A stretch of DNA of 35,532 nt from Cryobacterium levicorallinum (GCF_004402405.1 NZ_SOFE01000017.1:1-35532); one strand, 5' to 3'; positions 1-7,502 are shown, numbered from the stretch's first letter. Notes: generated from the letters alone by a model not told the origin. Program-made: numbers and translations.

Positions 1-51
1 GCCAGCGCCCTGACGGGGGTGATTCCCGTTCCCGAGCTCATTGCCGCATAA
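1..51 (+). CDS. 3' end of an unidentified gene (partial)
   Basis: Reading frame 1 is open from the window edge and ends at TAA 49-51, giving a hydrophobic tail that finishes VPELIAA. Only 16 codons are visible, so neither family nor function can be named. It is called because codon use fits a GC-rich gene and because the sequence after the stop has no coding character. It could also be chance. Confidence 0.35.
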   Translation, partial: ASALTGVIPVPELIAA

Positions 52-280
52 TCAAATCAGCTGACCCGCACGGTGACGATGAATTACACCAACCGGCGGG
101 ACGTGACCCCACTTCGCATCAGCTTTTCACATTTATCCTGGCTGAATGCGCACTATTAACCCACCTAAATCAACCGTCGCCGACCCAACCTGAACGCGTA
201 CACTCAGATCAAGCGAACCGCCCGGTTCCCTGAAAAATCAAAGGAATCCGCGAGTTTCGAAGACATTCGGTCGAGTTCAG
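52..280. other. intergenic region, nothing recognised
   Basis: No credible reading frame, tRNA body or strong hairpin is seen. In particular, the 5' half of a tRNA that would pair with the 3' end at 359-366 (it would begin CGGGCTG) is absent here, so the following tRNA-like sequence is a fragment. Confidence 0.5.
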
Positions 281-350
281 AATCCCCTTCGATTCTGCAG
301 GGGGTCGCAGGTTCGAATCCCCTTCGATTCTGCAGGGGGTCGCAGGTTCG
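281..350 (+). repeat. two tandem copies of a 35-bp unit
   Basis: The unit at 281-315 is repeated exactly at 316-350; the next five bases (351-355) match the start of a third unit before diverging into the tRNA acceptor end. Confidence 0.9.
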
Positions 351-366
351 AATCCTGTCAGCCCGA
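281..366 (+). other. tandem tRNA 3'-end fragments (tRNA-Pro-like), possible attachment-site scar
   Basis: Positions 329-366 read like the variable loop, T-arm (GCAGG-TTCGAAT-CCTGT) and acceptor end (CAGCCCGA) of an actinobacterial tRNA, closest in my memory to tRNA-Pro. There is no matching 5' half, D-arm or sound anticodon arm upstream. A 35-bp unit (281-315) is repeated directly at 316-350, so the T-arm half occurs twice. Tyrosine-recombinase elements typically use tRNA 3' ends as att sites and leave such duplications (established). That this is an att scar is inference. On the minus strand this sequence yields the well-known spurious peptide containing GLTGFEPATP. Confidence 0.6.
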
Positions 367-405
367 CTAAAAGTCCGTTCGCAAAACGGCCCGGTCGGAA
401 CAAAA

Positions 406-441
406 AGAAATCGCTCCTGAGGATTCTCAGGAGCGATTTCT
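406..441 (+). terminator. 16-bp perfect hairpin after the tRNA-like end
   Basis: Arms 406-421 and 426-441 pair perfectly around a 4-nt GATT loop, with an A-run just before (402-406) and only a short T-run at the 3' end. It lies 40 bp after the tRNA-like acceptor end, where a tRNA transcript terminator is expected. This suggests the scar kept the original terminator. Confidence 0.65.
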
Positions 442-740
442 GGTATGAGGGGATGCTGCGCGAGCGTCCGCCAGTTATTTGAGGCGGTGGGCTGTCGGCC
501 GGTTATTCTGGGTCAGACCCGCCTCACTTGCCGGCGAGAGTATGAAAAATGTAGCCTCTATTTTCGTCCTTTTGCCATCGCCGCAACTCCAATGACCAGC
601 CGCTGTGCCCAGCTACACTCCGCCGGAGTCGTGGTGCTCCTGGGGAACGTCACAGCGGTCGCACTGACCGCCGTGACGTTCCGATATGAGATGGGACGAT
701 TCCACGCACTTTTCCCGCCAGCCGCACTCGCGGACCTGGA
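442..740. other. intergenic region with one hairpin, no gene
   Basis: Open frames exist on both strands but have no recognisable protein pattern, no ribosome binding site and overlap palindromic DNA. Apart from the hairpin at 644-682 I see nothing. Confidence 0.5.
644..682 (-). terminator. imperfect 17-bp hairpin downstream of the anti-sigma gene
   Basis: Arms 644-653 and 673-682 pair; after one mismatch (654/672), 655-660 pairs with 666-671 around a 5-nt loop. It lies about 60 bp after the minus-strand stop at 741. There is no U-run, as is common for actinobacterial terminators. It could instead be a binding palindrome. Confidence 0.4.
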
Positions 741-1349
741 TCAGCCAGGGAACGCTGCGTCGTAGACCGCGCGAAGCTCGGCACTGTCGGCCCCGGTCAC
801 GCCGCATCCCGTGATCGTTCCATCGACTGCGCCGACGAGGTAGCTCTGGCCGACCGCGAAGGGCACGCCCGAGAAATCGGAGGTCATCGCGTCGACCTGC
901 GCCACCTCTACGCGGTCGGCGACCTCGCCGACAAAGCGCTCTGTGACCTCCAGCAAAACGGTGTTGCCCTGGATCTGCAGCACCGTCGCGGCGAACGCCT
1001 GCTCCTGCGCCGCGACGGTCGTCGGCTCGAGTACGAGGCAGCTACCGCTCGCGAGGCCTCCACCCATGGGAGGCTGCAGCGCCTCGACGGTGGGTTCCGG
1101 ACCACCGAGAACGAGGGGTACGACAATAGCGGCGGCGATGGCGAGGCCCGCGGCAACGCCGGCCACCGGCATCCACCGCCGGAACGCGCGTCGCGGTGTC
1201 TCGGGGGTGACAGTCGGGGTGGTGACGGATTGGTCGGTCATGATCTGCTCCATTCTGTGGTCGAGCCACGTCGGCGAGGCAGGGGGCAGCGCGCGGGTCG
1301 GATCGGCGGCGCGCAGCTGATCGCGCAGCGCACGGTCATCGTCGTGCAT
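741..1349 (-). CDS. membrane anti-sigma-factor-like protein
   Basis: This 202-residue protein has a charged N-terminal cytoplasmic part (1-58), one membrane segment (about 60-82) and an exported C-terminal domain with two cysteines that could form a disulfide. The ATG at 1349 is preceded by AAGGGAG at good spacing and overlaps the 3' end of the upstream ECF sigma gene by 14 bases. Position and topology suggest that it holds the sigma factor at the membrane. The zinc-binding HxxxCxxC motif of ZAS anti-sigma factors is absent, so the family assignment rests on context. The exported domain may sense an envelope signal (inference). Confidence 0.65.
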   Translation of the reverse strand: MHDDDRALRDQLRAADPTRALPPASPTWLDHRMEQIMTDQSVTTPTVTPETPRRAFRRWMPVAGVAAGLAIAAAIVVPLVLGGPEPTVEALQPPMGGGLASGSCLVLEPTTVAAQEQAFAATVLQIQGNTVLLEVTERFVGEVADRVEVAQVDAMTSDFSGVPFAVGQSYLVGAVDGTITGCGVTGADSAELRAVYDAAFPG

Positions 1350-1914
1350 CGTCGCTCCCTTCGTTGTAAGGTACATGTCCGGTCGGGTGGCCCGATTTCA
1401 GTAGCTCCTGCTTGAGGCGCGCCTTCGCGCGATGCAGCCGGATCGCCGCTGCGTTCGCGCTGACGCCGAGCACAACGGCAATCTGCGGGCTCGTCAACTC
1501 GTCCCACGCCCACAGCCGCAGGATCTCGGCATCGTCTCGACGCAGGCCGGCGAGGGCTGCGGTCACGCGGGCCGCCACGGCAGTGCCTTCATCGACGGTG
1601 GATGCTGCCGGGTTCTCGTGTGCAACCGCCGCCGGCGGGTCGATCGCGATGATGCGGCCGATGAGACGGGTGCGGCGACGCTCGGCGCGTTGGGCGTTGC
1701 TGAGGCACTGTCGAGCGACGACGATCGCCCAGGGGAGGGCATCGTCGGGCACCTCGTCGAGGCGGCGCCAGCACACGAGCAGCGTGTCGCCGATCACATC
1801 GTCGGCCGTCGCGGCGTCGGTGCGTCGGTGCAGGTAGCGGCGCACAGGGTCGCCGACGAGCGCAACGAGGTTGCGCATCCGCTTTTCGCGCTGGGTGTCG
1901 GTCACAACTCTCAT
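1336..1914 (-). CDS. ECF-type RNA polymerase sigma factor
   Basis: The protein (192 residues from the ATG at 1914) has a sigma region 2 (DPVRRYLHRRTDAATADDVI, then LLVCWRRLDEVP) and a C-terminal region 4 helix-turn-helix (LTSPQIAVVLGVSANAAAIRLHRAKARL). This is the plan of a short extracytoplasmic-function sigma factor. The start is uncertain: no clear Shine-Dalgarno precedes 1914, and in-frame ATGs lie at 1950 and 1959. The 3' end overlaps the anti-sigma-like gene, so both are probably co-transcribed and co-translated. A GGGAACC element at 1982-1988 (minus strand), about 70 bp upstream, resembles an ECF -35 element and would fit autoregulation, but no convincing -10 partner was found. Confidence 0.85.
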   Translation of the reverse strand: MRVVTDTQREKRMRNLVALVGDPVRRYLHRRTDAATADDVIGDTLLVCWRRLDEVPDDALPWAIVVARQCLSNAQRAERRRTRLIGRIIAIDPPAAVAHENPAASTVDEGTAVAARVTAALAGLRRDDAEILRLWAWDELTSPQIAVVLGVSANAAAIRLHRAKARLKQELLKSGHPTGHVPYNEGSDDARR

Positions 1915-1959
1915 ACTGAGGCATGTCCGGCAGAGGCGCGAGGATTTCATGCGAGGCAC

Positions 1960-2553
1960 GCTCGCACCGTTTCACCCCGTCGGTTCCCGGCCTGGGCCAA
2001 ATCTTTGCCCCTCTACGTGGGCCTTGCGGCCGGGAAAGGCCTGGATGCTCGATGCGGTGTCGACGGCCGCATCATCGAGAATTTGCTGCCAGCACTCAAT
2101 GACAATCCGTGCACAGCGAGGTGATTACCGGCGGTTCATGAGGGCGTGCAGGGCTGCGCGACGCTCTGCGGTCATCCGAATCCCCGCGAAGCGGTGAGTG
2201 CTAATTTCTGCGAACTGGAGGAAAATCGCGCGCCGTGCGGAGGAAAATCGTTCCCCGATTTCCCCGCGATCCGCGCCCTGCTGGGTTTTGCGAACGGCCC
2301 ACCAAAAGTCCTTGAAGATCGCAAGATCTGCCGAGACTTTTCGTTTCCATTTGACTGCTCATCTTCTTGACTCGATTTCCCGACGGGGAGAAACAACCGG
2401 GAGAGCGGTCCGTTCTACGCGATCGAGTCTGGTCCGCCACATGGCGGGTACACCGAACGCAAATGCGTATCGACGGCGGTCCCGTTGCCTTGGCGACAGG
2501 CGGCATACTCGGGTCAGGCCACAAAGCCGTGACCGAGACCAATGGAGGTCCAC
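1960..2553. other. intergenic region between divergent genes
   Basis: This stretch must hold the promoters of the sigma operon (minus) and the esterase (plus). TTGACT occurs at 2351 and 2367 without a matching -10. A minus-strand frame near 2133-2183 reads as a 16-codon peptide beginning MTAERRAALHAL. It could be the last remnant of a gene but is too short to call. Nothing else is recognised. Confidence 0.4.
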
Positions 2554-3528
2554 ATGACAATTGCAACCCACCCCGCTCCACCGTTCGATGTCGAACTCGG
2601 CGCTGTTCTTGCCGTCATTGGAGAAATGCTGCCACCGACGATCACCCCGGAACTCATCGTTCCCTTTCGCCAAGGCGGCCTGCTCGGGACGCCGATCAAC
2701 GAGATCATCGGAGACCGTCCGATCCGCCATGAGGAGCGAACCATTCCCGGCCCGGTTGGTGCACCAGACCTGACCGTATCGATCTTCTCCCGCACCGATC
2801 ATGTCGCCGGCGGCCCCGGAATCTATCACCTGCACGGCGGAGGAATGATTATCGGCGACCGGTTCACGGGCGCTGACGAGTATCTCGCCTGGGTTATGGA
2901 GTTCGATGCTGTCGTCGTGTCGGTCGAGTACCGTCTGGCGCCGGAGAATCCCGACCCCTACCCCGTTGATGACTCGTACGCCGGACTCGCCTGGATGGCC
3001 AATCATGCTGACGAACTCGGTATCGACGTCGACCGAATCGTCATCGGTGGTGCCAGCGCTGGTGGCGGACTGGCGGCCGGAGTGGCCCTCAAAGCGCGCG
3101 ACCTCGGCACTCCGACCCTCGCCGGTCAGCTGCTGATCTATCCCATGCTCGACGATCGCAATGAAACCGTTTCGAGCCACCAGATTGACGGATTCGGTGT
3201 TTGGGACCGCGGGAGCAACGACACGGGCTGGGACTCCCTGCTCGGTGATCGACGCAGGACCGAAAACGTATCTATCTATGCCGCGCCGGCCCGCGCCACC
3301 GACCTGACCAATCTTCCGCCAACCTTTATCGACGTCGCGACGGCCGAGGTGTTCCGTGACGAAGACGTCGCCTATGCGACGAAAATCTGGGAACAAGGAG
3401 GTATTGCGGAGTTGCACGTCTGGCCCGGCGGATTCCACGGCTTCGACGCGATGGCGCCTCAGGCAGCTCTGTCCCTTGAGGCGCGAGCGGCGCGCGTCGC
3501 CTGGTTACACCGCATCCTCGGCGAGTAA
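2554..3528 (+). CDS. alpha/beta hydrolase, hormone-sensitive-lipase family esterase
   Basis: The 324-residue protein carries the HSL-family oxyanion motif HGGG (94-97), the nucleophile motif GASAGG (Ser168) and the C-terminal catalytic HGF (His295). The acid is probably Glu265 in TAEVFRD, where many relatives have Asp, or the nearby Asp269. No signal peptide is seen, so it should be a cytoplasmic carboxylesterase acting on short acyl esters; the substrate is unknown. The start at ATG 2554 is fixed by GGAGG at 2544-2548. An in-frame ATG at 2542 would swallow this site. A regulator gene follows 70-80 bp downstream in the same direction and may control it. Confidence 0.88.
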   Translation: MTIATHPAPPFDVELGAVLAVIGEMLPPTITPELIVPFRQGGLLGTPINEIIGDRPIRHEERTIPGPVGAPDLTVSIFSRTDHVAGGPGIYHLHGGGMIIGDRFTGADEYLAWVMEFDAVVVSVEYRLAPENPDPYPVDDSYAGLAWMANHADELGIDVDRIVIGGASAGGGLAAGVALKARDLGTPTLAGQLLIYPMLDDRNETVSSHQIDGFGVWDRGSNDTGWDSLLGDRRRTENVSIYAAPARATDLTNLPPTFIDVATAEVFRDEDVAYATKIWEQGGIAELHVWPGGFHGFDAMAPQAALSLEARAARVAWLHRILGE

Positions 3529-3533
3529 AGACA

Positions 3534-3585
3534 TCGTTGTGCCCGCCCTTCCCGTCGGCGTCGACTGTTATTGTGGGCACAACGA
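3534..3585. promoter_or_regulatory. 11-bp perfect inverted repeat around a candidate promoter
   Basis: Arms 3534-3544 and 3575-3585 are perfectly complementary with a 30-nt spacer. A -10-like TATTGT lies at 3569-3574, touching the right arm, about 35 bp before the regulator start. It could be an operator for the downstream regulator. Since it begins 5 bp after the esterase stop, a long-loop terminator is the alternative. Confidence 0.4.
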
Positions 3586-3607
3586 CTAACCCAAATGAGT
3601 GGCGAAG

Positions 3608-4615
3608 ATGCAGGAACTCGTGGGTCGTCTCACGGCTCTCGACGCCGAGGCGACCGAAACCATCAAGGTCATCGCGTACTTCGACGTCCTCGTCGCCGGC
3701 CACGCCAGCACACAGGTCATCTTGCGGGGGGCCGCGATTTTAAGCGGATGCGCTGCCGGCTTCAGCTCCGACGACGCCGTCCTGCGCATCGACGCTTCGG
3801 GGGTTCGCGCTTTGGAACCCTGCACCCGTGATGGATGGCCGTCGCATTCCTTCGGCGGCGGCATGGCCTGGATCGAACGCGAGGGATCAGCTCACGCGAA
3901 CGACGACATGATCCTCGAACGTTTGGCCATTGCACTCGGGATCGCATGGGAGCGAATATCTCCTGCCGCTGCGACGCGGCGCGCCCTGCAAGTGATCATT
4001 GACTCAGAGTCAACGCCACAAGCCCGCCTCGAGGCTACACACAGACTGCGCCTGGTGCCCCGCACGCTCTACCGGGTTTCCGCCACTCCGGAGGACACGA
4101 TACTGAGTGGGCCCAGCGTCGTTCTCAGCACGGACTTCGGATCCATTCGCGCGGGCCTTCAGGCTACCGAGATCACGGAAGTCGTGGAGCCAACCGAACG
4201 CGCCGGGATCGGGATCTCGACACCGCCCGACGCGCTCGACCGATCCTGGGCATCCGCTTTGATCGCGCTTCGGCTCTCATCGGAGCGCGAGCCTGTCGTG
4301 AACGCCGAGGAACTCGGAGCCATGTTACTTCTCGCCGATGCAACGGACGGGCGTGCGCATGATTCCCCCGACCTGATCGCGCTGGAAGCTTTGGTGCAGT
4401 CACAGCCGCGCGCTGCCGCAATTCTGGAGTCAATTGCAGATACCGACAGCCTGCGCGCCGTCGCTGTGGAAGTCGGACTCCACCACTCGACCGTCCAGGC
4501 CAAGGCGGCTGGTTTCGCAGACGCCCTGGGGTTCGACCCGCGCTCTCCCCGCGGACGCGTGCGTCTGGCTCTCGCCCTCGCCCTGCGACGCTTGGCCACT
4601 AACCGGTTCGACTGA
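3608..4615 (+). CDS. PucR/CdaR-like transcriptional regulator
   Basis: The 335-residue soluble protein has an N-terminal region beginning MQELVGRLTALDAEATETIKVIAYFD, a middle region without recognisable catalytic motifs, and a C-terminal segment (last 60 or so residues) resembling the helix-turn-helix of PucR/CdaR regulators: repeated short helices, HHSTVQAKAAGFADALGFDPRSPRGRVRLALAL split into two helices. Such proteins activate catabolic or stress genes. The likely target is its own promoter or the adjacent esterase (inference). A GTG at 3599 is an alternative start; neither has a strong Shine-Dalgarno. A hairpin follows the stop by about 45 bp. Confidence 0.6.
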   Translation: MQELVGRLTALDAEATETIKVIAYFDVLVAGHASTQVILRGAAILSGCAAGFSSDDAVLRIDASGVRALEPCTRDGWPSHSFGGGMAWIEREGSAHANDDMILERLAIALGIAWERISPAAATRRALQVIIDSESTPQARLEATHRLRLVPRTLYRVSATPEDTILSGPSVVLSTDFGSIRAGLQATEITEVVEPTERAGIGISTPPDALDRSWASALIALRLSSEREPVVNAEELGAMLLLADATDGRAHDSPDLIALEALVQSQPRAAAILESIADTDSLRAVAVEVGLHHSTVQAKAAGFADALGFDPRSPRGRVRLALALALRRLATNRFD

Positions 4616-4659
4616 ATCCAGGTGCGCTCCTCCAGCGCTGATCATGCCGCCGGGACGAG

Positions 4660-4697
4660 AATGCGGCGGAGGAGCTCCGCTACCCCTCCGCCGCATT
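4660..4697 (+). terminator. 13-bp hairpin terminator after the PucR-like gene
   Basis: Arms 4660-4672 and 4685-4697 pair perfectly with a 12-nt loop, about 45 bp after the stop at 4615. No U-run follows. Confidence 0.6.
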
Positions 4698-4720
4698 GGC
4701 GTGCACTCAGACTGCAAAGT

Positions 4721-4966
4721 TCAGGATGCAGCCGGGCGAAGCCTCAGCATGCCCGTCTGGAGAACGACCGTGATCACCTTCTCCTCGGCGCCGGCGAGCA
4801 TCCCCGCGACCAACGCGGTGACTTTCAATCCGGCGTTCGCGCCGAAGTAGCTGGGCAGGCTCAGCCGGGCATCGACGAGCTCCCCGAGAGCCGTTTTCAC
4901 CGCCAGAGCCAGCGCCGGGACCAGCACTGCGGCCGACAAACGGTTCGAAGTATGGAAAAGTTGCAT
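4721..4966 (-). pseudogene. IS1380-family transposase remnant, N-terminal
   Basis: The 81-codon frame begins MQLFHTSNRLSAA, then VLVPALALA, LGELVDARLSLP and KVTALVAGMLAGAE. This is the characteristic start of IS1380-type transposases (N-terminal segment ending in the AGMLAGAD motif). Residues normally between the RLSA and LVPA motifs are missing, the acidic DDxxVLR segment after AGA is scrambled, and the frame stops where about 380 more residues should follow. The catalytic domain is absent from the flanks, so this is a dead fragment. No intact terminal inverted repeats were identified. Confidence 0.65.
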
Positions 4967-5271
4967 TTACGAGGTGCCTCTCGGAGCGATCGAATTGTAC
5001 CCTCAGTCAGTTTTATTTTTCCTGATCCGACAGGCATTCTCGCTTTAACGCGCCGCCACAACCTCAACTCGACCGGTGGATCGAGGCTAAGAGACCCTGT
5101 AGGGGAAGTGTTAAGGACCGGGTTGCGGGCCATCGTTTTCATGACGCTGACACGCGCCGCGACGGGCCCGCCAACCAACGCCATAGCTGGCCGCCAGCGT
5201 CTCGCCCGCGGGTTGGACCACCGATCTCACCCGGTCCAGCGCCTCTATCGCAACACAGGATGCATGTGCAA
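4967..5271. other. intergenic region between IS remnant and ArsR gene
   Basis: No convincing gene. Short AT-rich stretch at 5010-5025. The segment may contain degraded insertion-sequence DNA, but no terminal repeats can be matched. Confidence 0.4.
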
Positions 5272-5293
5272 TAATCTGCATATGAATGCAGAT
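5272..5293 (+). promoter_or_regulatory. -10 element and operator overlapping the arsR-type start codon
   Basis: TAATCT at 5272-5277 fits a -10 element and would place transcription start at about 5282-5284, which is the ATG itself. Perfect 8-bp arms ATCTGCAT (5274-5281) and ATGCAGAT (5286-5293) flank it with a 4-nt spacer, resembling an ArsR/SmtB operator. There is no ribosome binding site, so a leaderless mRNA with self-repression is likely (inference). Confidence 0.55.
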
Positions 5294-5674
5294 AAGAAGA
5301 CGTGCACGCTTGATTCGGATGGGGAGTACGTCGAGCTGGCCGTGGAGGTCTTCGCCATGCTCGCCGACGCGACGCGAATTCGCATCATTCTGGCCCTCCG
5401 CGACACAGAGCTGTCGGTCAACCAGCTCGCCGAAACAGTCGACAAGTCTCAAGCTGCAGTCTCCCAGCACCTCGCAAAGCTGCGGCTCGGGCGCATCGTG
5501 GTGACCCGCCGCGAGGGCACGCGGGTGTTCTACCGTCTGGCCAATGAGCATGCCCGCCAGCTCGTTGCGGATGCGATTTTCCAGGCCGAGCATGCCGTCG
5601 AGGGCACACCGGCACACCACCGGCATCCGCTTGAACGGGCTACTGACGCAGTCGACGGGAGCGCTCATGCTTGA
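5282..5674 (+). CDS. ArsR/SmtB-family metal sensor, KmtR-like (nickel/cobalt)
   Basis: The 130-residue protein has the winged-helix of ArsR repressors (FAMLADATRIRIILALRD; recognition helix KSQAAVSQHLAKLR; wing VVTRREGTRVFYRL). C-terminal to it stand His90, Glu103, His104, His112 and His113. M. tuberculosis KmtR binds Ni(II)/Co(II) through His88, Glu101, His102, His110 and His111, so all five are present with a constant offset of two. The lone Cys8 does not form the CxC site of cadmium or arsenic sensors. The ATG at 5282 lacks a Shine-Dalgarno and lies within a palindrome, suggesting a leaderless autorepressed message. The stop overlaps the start of the MFS gene by 8 bases. Confidence 0.85.
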   Translation: MNADKKTCTLDSDGEYVELAVEVFAMLADATRIRIILALRDTELSVNQLAETVDKSQAAVSQHLAKLRLGRIVVTRREGTRVFYRLANEHARQLVADAIFQAEHAVEGTPAHHRHPLERATDAVDGSAHA

Positions 5675-6905
5675 GGTTCTGCGAAACCGCACGTACCGCC
5701 GATTGTTCAGCGCGCAAATTGTGGCGCTGATCGGTACCGGACTGCTCACCGTGGCATTGGGCCTGCTCGCCTTCGACCTGGCCGGCGGCGACGCCGGCAT
5801 CGTGCTCGGCATCGCGCTGACCATTAAGATGCTCGCCTATGTCGGTATTGCCCCGGTGATCTCCGCCCTGACGGCGCACCTGCCGCGCAAGATGCTGCTG
5901 GTGTCAGCTGATGTGCTGCGCGCGATCGTCGCGCTCTCGCTGCCGTTCGTCACCGAGGCCTGGCAGATCTACGTGCTCATCTTCGTGCTGCAAGCCGCCT
6001 CCGCAACCTTCACCCCGGCATTCCAAGCGCTGATTCCGGCTGTGCTTCCGGATGAAAGTGAATACACCCGGGCATTGTCGCTGTCGCGACTGGCTTACGA
6101 CCTCGAATCGCTTCTAAGCCCCATCCTGGCCGCCGCCCTGTTGACCGTGATCAGTTACCATTCTCTCTTCGTGGGGACTGTCGTCGGATTCGTGGGTTCT
6201 GCCCTGCTCGTGCTCACAACCACCCTGCCTACGCACCGGGTCGCCACTCCAACACCATTTCTGGACCGCCTCACCCGCGGCGTACGCGTCTTCTGGCGCA
6301 CACCGGAATTGCGCGCGTTGCTCGCCATGAACATGGTCGTCGCGACGTCGACCGGCATGGTCATTGTGAACACCGTCGTACTCGTGCAAAGCCACTTCGG
6401 CCGTGCTCAGTCTGACTTCGCCCTCGCTCTGGCCTGCTACGGATTCGGGTCCATGCTCGTCGCGCTCGCGCTTCCACGGGTACTCGAGCGCTTTGACGAC
6501 CGAAACGTCATGCTGCTCGGCTGTGCGGTGCTGCCCGTCGGGCTTCTATCCCTCGCCGGCATTGTTGTCGCGCCGGCAACACCTTTAACTTGGTCTGGCC
6601 TCCTCGTGATCTGGTTCGTGCTCGGTGCCGCGACCTCGTCTATCCTGACGCCGTCGGCACGGCTGTTGCGCCGCTCGTCCGACGAAACGAATCGGCCGGC
6701 CGTCTTTGCCGCACAGTTCTCCCTCTCGCACGCCTGCTTCATCGTCACCTATCCTCTCGCCGGGATACTCGGTGCCGTGCTCGGTCTAGCACCGACTGCA
6801 GGGGTGCTCGCCGGCATAGGGATACTCGCCGGCATCATTGCGCTTCGGACGTGGTCCGCTCCGACGACACCTCTGGCACAGGTGGAATCAACGGTGGCTG
6901 CCTGA
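5667..6905 (+). CDS. MFS transporter, probable metal efflux partner of the KmtR-like sensor
   Basis: The 412-residue protein has about 12 predicted membrane helices and the MFS_3/EntS-like opening LRNRTYRRLFSAQIVALIGTGLLTVALGLLAFDLAG split by short loops. The ATG at 5667 overlaps the end of the sensor gene and is preceded by GGGAG (5658-5662), so translation is coupled. Pairing with a KmtR-like repressor suggests export of nickel or cobalt. In M. tuberculosis the KmtR target is a CDF exporter, so the transporter type differs. Substrate assignment is inference from context. Confidence 0.8.
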   Translation: MLEVLRNRTYRRLFSAQIVALIGTGLLTVALGLLAFDLAGGDAGIVLGIALTIKMLAYVGIAPVISALTAHLPRKMLLVSADVLRAIVALSLPFVTEAWQIYVLIFVLQAASATFTPAFQALIPAVLPDESEYTRALSLSRLAYDLESLLSPILAAALLTVISYHSLFVGTVVGFVGSALLVLTTTLPTHRVATPTPFLDRLTRGVRVFWRTPELRALLAMNMVVATSTGMVIVNTVVLVQSHFGRAQSDFALALACYGFGSMLVALALPRVLERFDDRNVMLLGCAVLPVGLLSLAGIVVAPATPLTWSGLLVIWFVLGAATSSILTPSARLLRRSSDETNRPAVFAAQFSLSHACFIVTYPLAGILGAVLGLAPTAGVLAGIGILAGIIALRTWSAPTTPLAQVESTVAA

Positions 6906-7058
6906 AGCGTTGCCCGTGCCGTCCGCAGAAAGCGCCGTCACCGCCCGCAGTTGTGCTCGCGTGCGACTGGCATTCAGGATTCACAGCGCGCCGTGGGGTA
7001 TTCTGCGAGGGAAGACATTGGCAGTTCAATCTTGGCTGTAGGTAATGAAGTAGGTGAA

Positions 7059-7502
7059 ATGACACGGGATCGCGCGGCACAACGGATCTTTGCACCCGCC
7101 CCTTTGTCGCCTTTCGTCGCCTTGCTCGCTCTCGCCGCGCTGCTTTTCGCCGTTTTCGCCATTCATTCCGAGGCCACCGGGCATGCCATGCATACGCCTC
7201 CCGCTGCTTCATCGACTGTGTCTGAGCAACAATCTTCGGTGATGGGAATGGGTACTGTCATGGCTGCTCCCGTCGTTGCTTCGATCTCGTCGGGGAGCCT
7301 GGGCGGGATGCTTGATTGCGCCCTTCTCGCGATGACCTGCGTTCTGCTCCTCACGCTCGTCGCCCTGGTGTTCCTGACTCGGCTTCCGGCCACCTATCGA
7401 CGCCTGCTCGACGCCGGCAGCATCCTCCCGAACTCCTGGCGCACCATCGTCCTGCCGGTTCAGCGCCCCAGCCTCACTCTTCTCTCCATCTGTCGCGTTT
7501 AG
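7059..7502 (+). CDS. small membrane protein, DUF6153-like
   Basis: The 147-residue protein has two hydrophobic segments (about 17-38 and 84-105). Between them lies an exported loop rich in His, Met and Ser (HSEATGHAMHTPP; SVMGMGTVMAAP). That plan matches actinobacterial DUF6153 proteins, which often sit beside DUF305 genes. No enzymatic motif is visible; a role in periplasmic metal binding or copper handling is inference. The ATG at 7059 has a weak AGGTGA upstream. The gene starts 153 bp after the MFS gene and lies 93 bp before the DUF305 gene. Confidence 0.65.
   Translation: MTRDRAAQRIFAPAPLSPFVALLALAALLFAVFAIHSEATGHAMHTPPAASSTVSEQQSSVMGMGTVMAAPVVASISSGSLGGMLDCALLAMTCVLLLTLVALVFLTRLPATYRRLLDAGSILPNSWRTIVLPVQRPSLTLLSICRV

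Noticed and set aside
209..403. Minus-strand 64-codon frame containing GLTGFEPATP
   Set aside because: It is the reverse complement of the duplicated tRNA 3' end, a well-known spurious protein call.
445..765. Plus-strand 106-codon frame
   Set aside because: No ribosome site or family pattern; it crosses a hairpin and the 3' end of the anti-sigma gene.
1432..2124. Plus-strand 230-codon frame opposite the sigma gene
   Set aside because: It is a high-GC antisense shadow of the ECF sigma factor.
5090..5140. Possible end of another insertion sequence
   Set aside because: A stretch around 5090-5130 vaguely recalled an IS terminal repeat, but no matching opposite end or transposase is visible.
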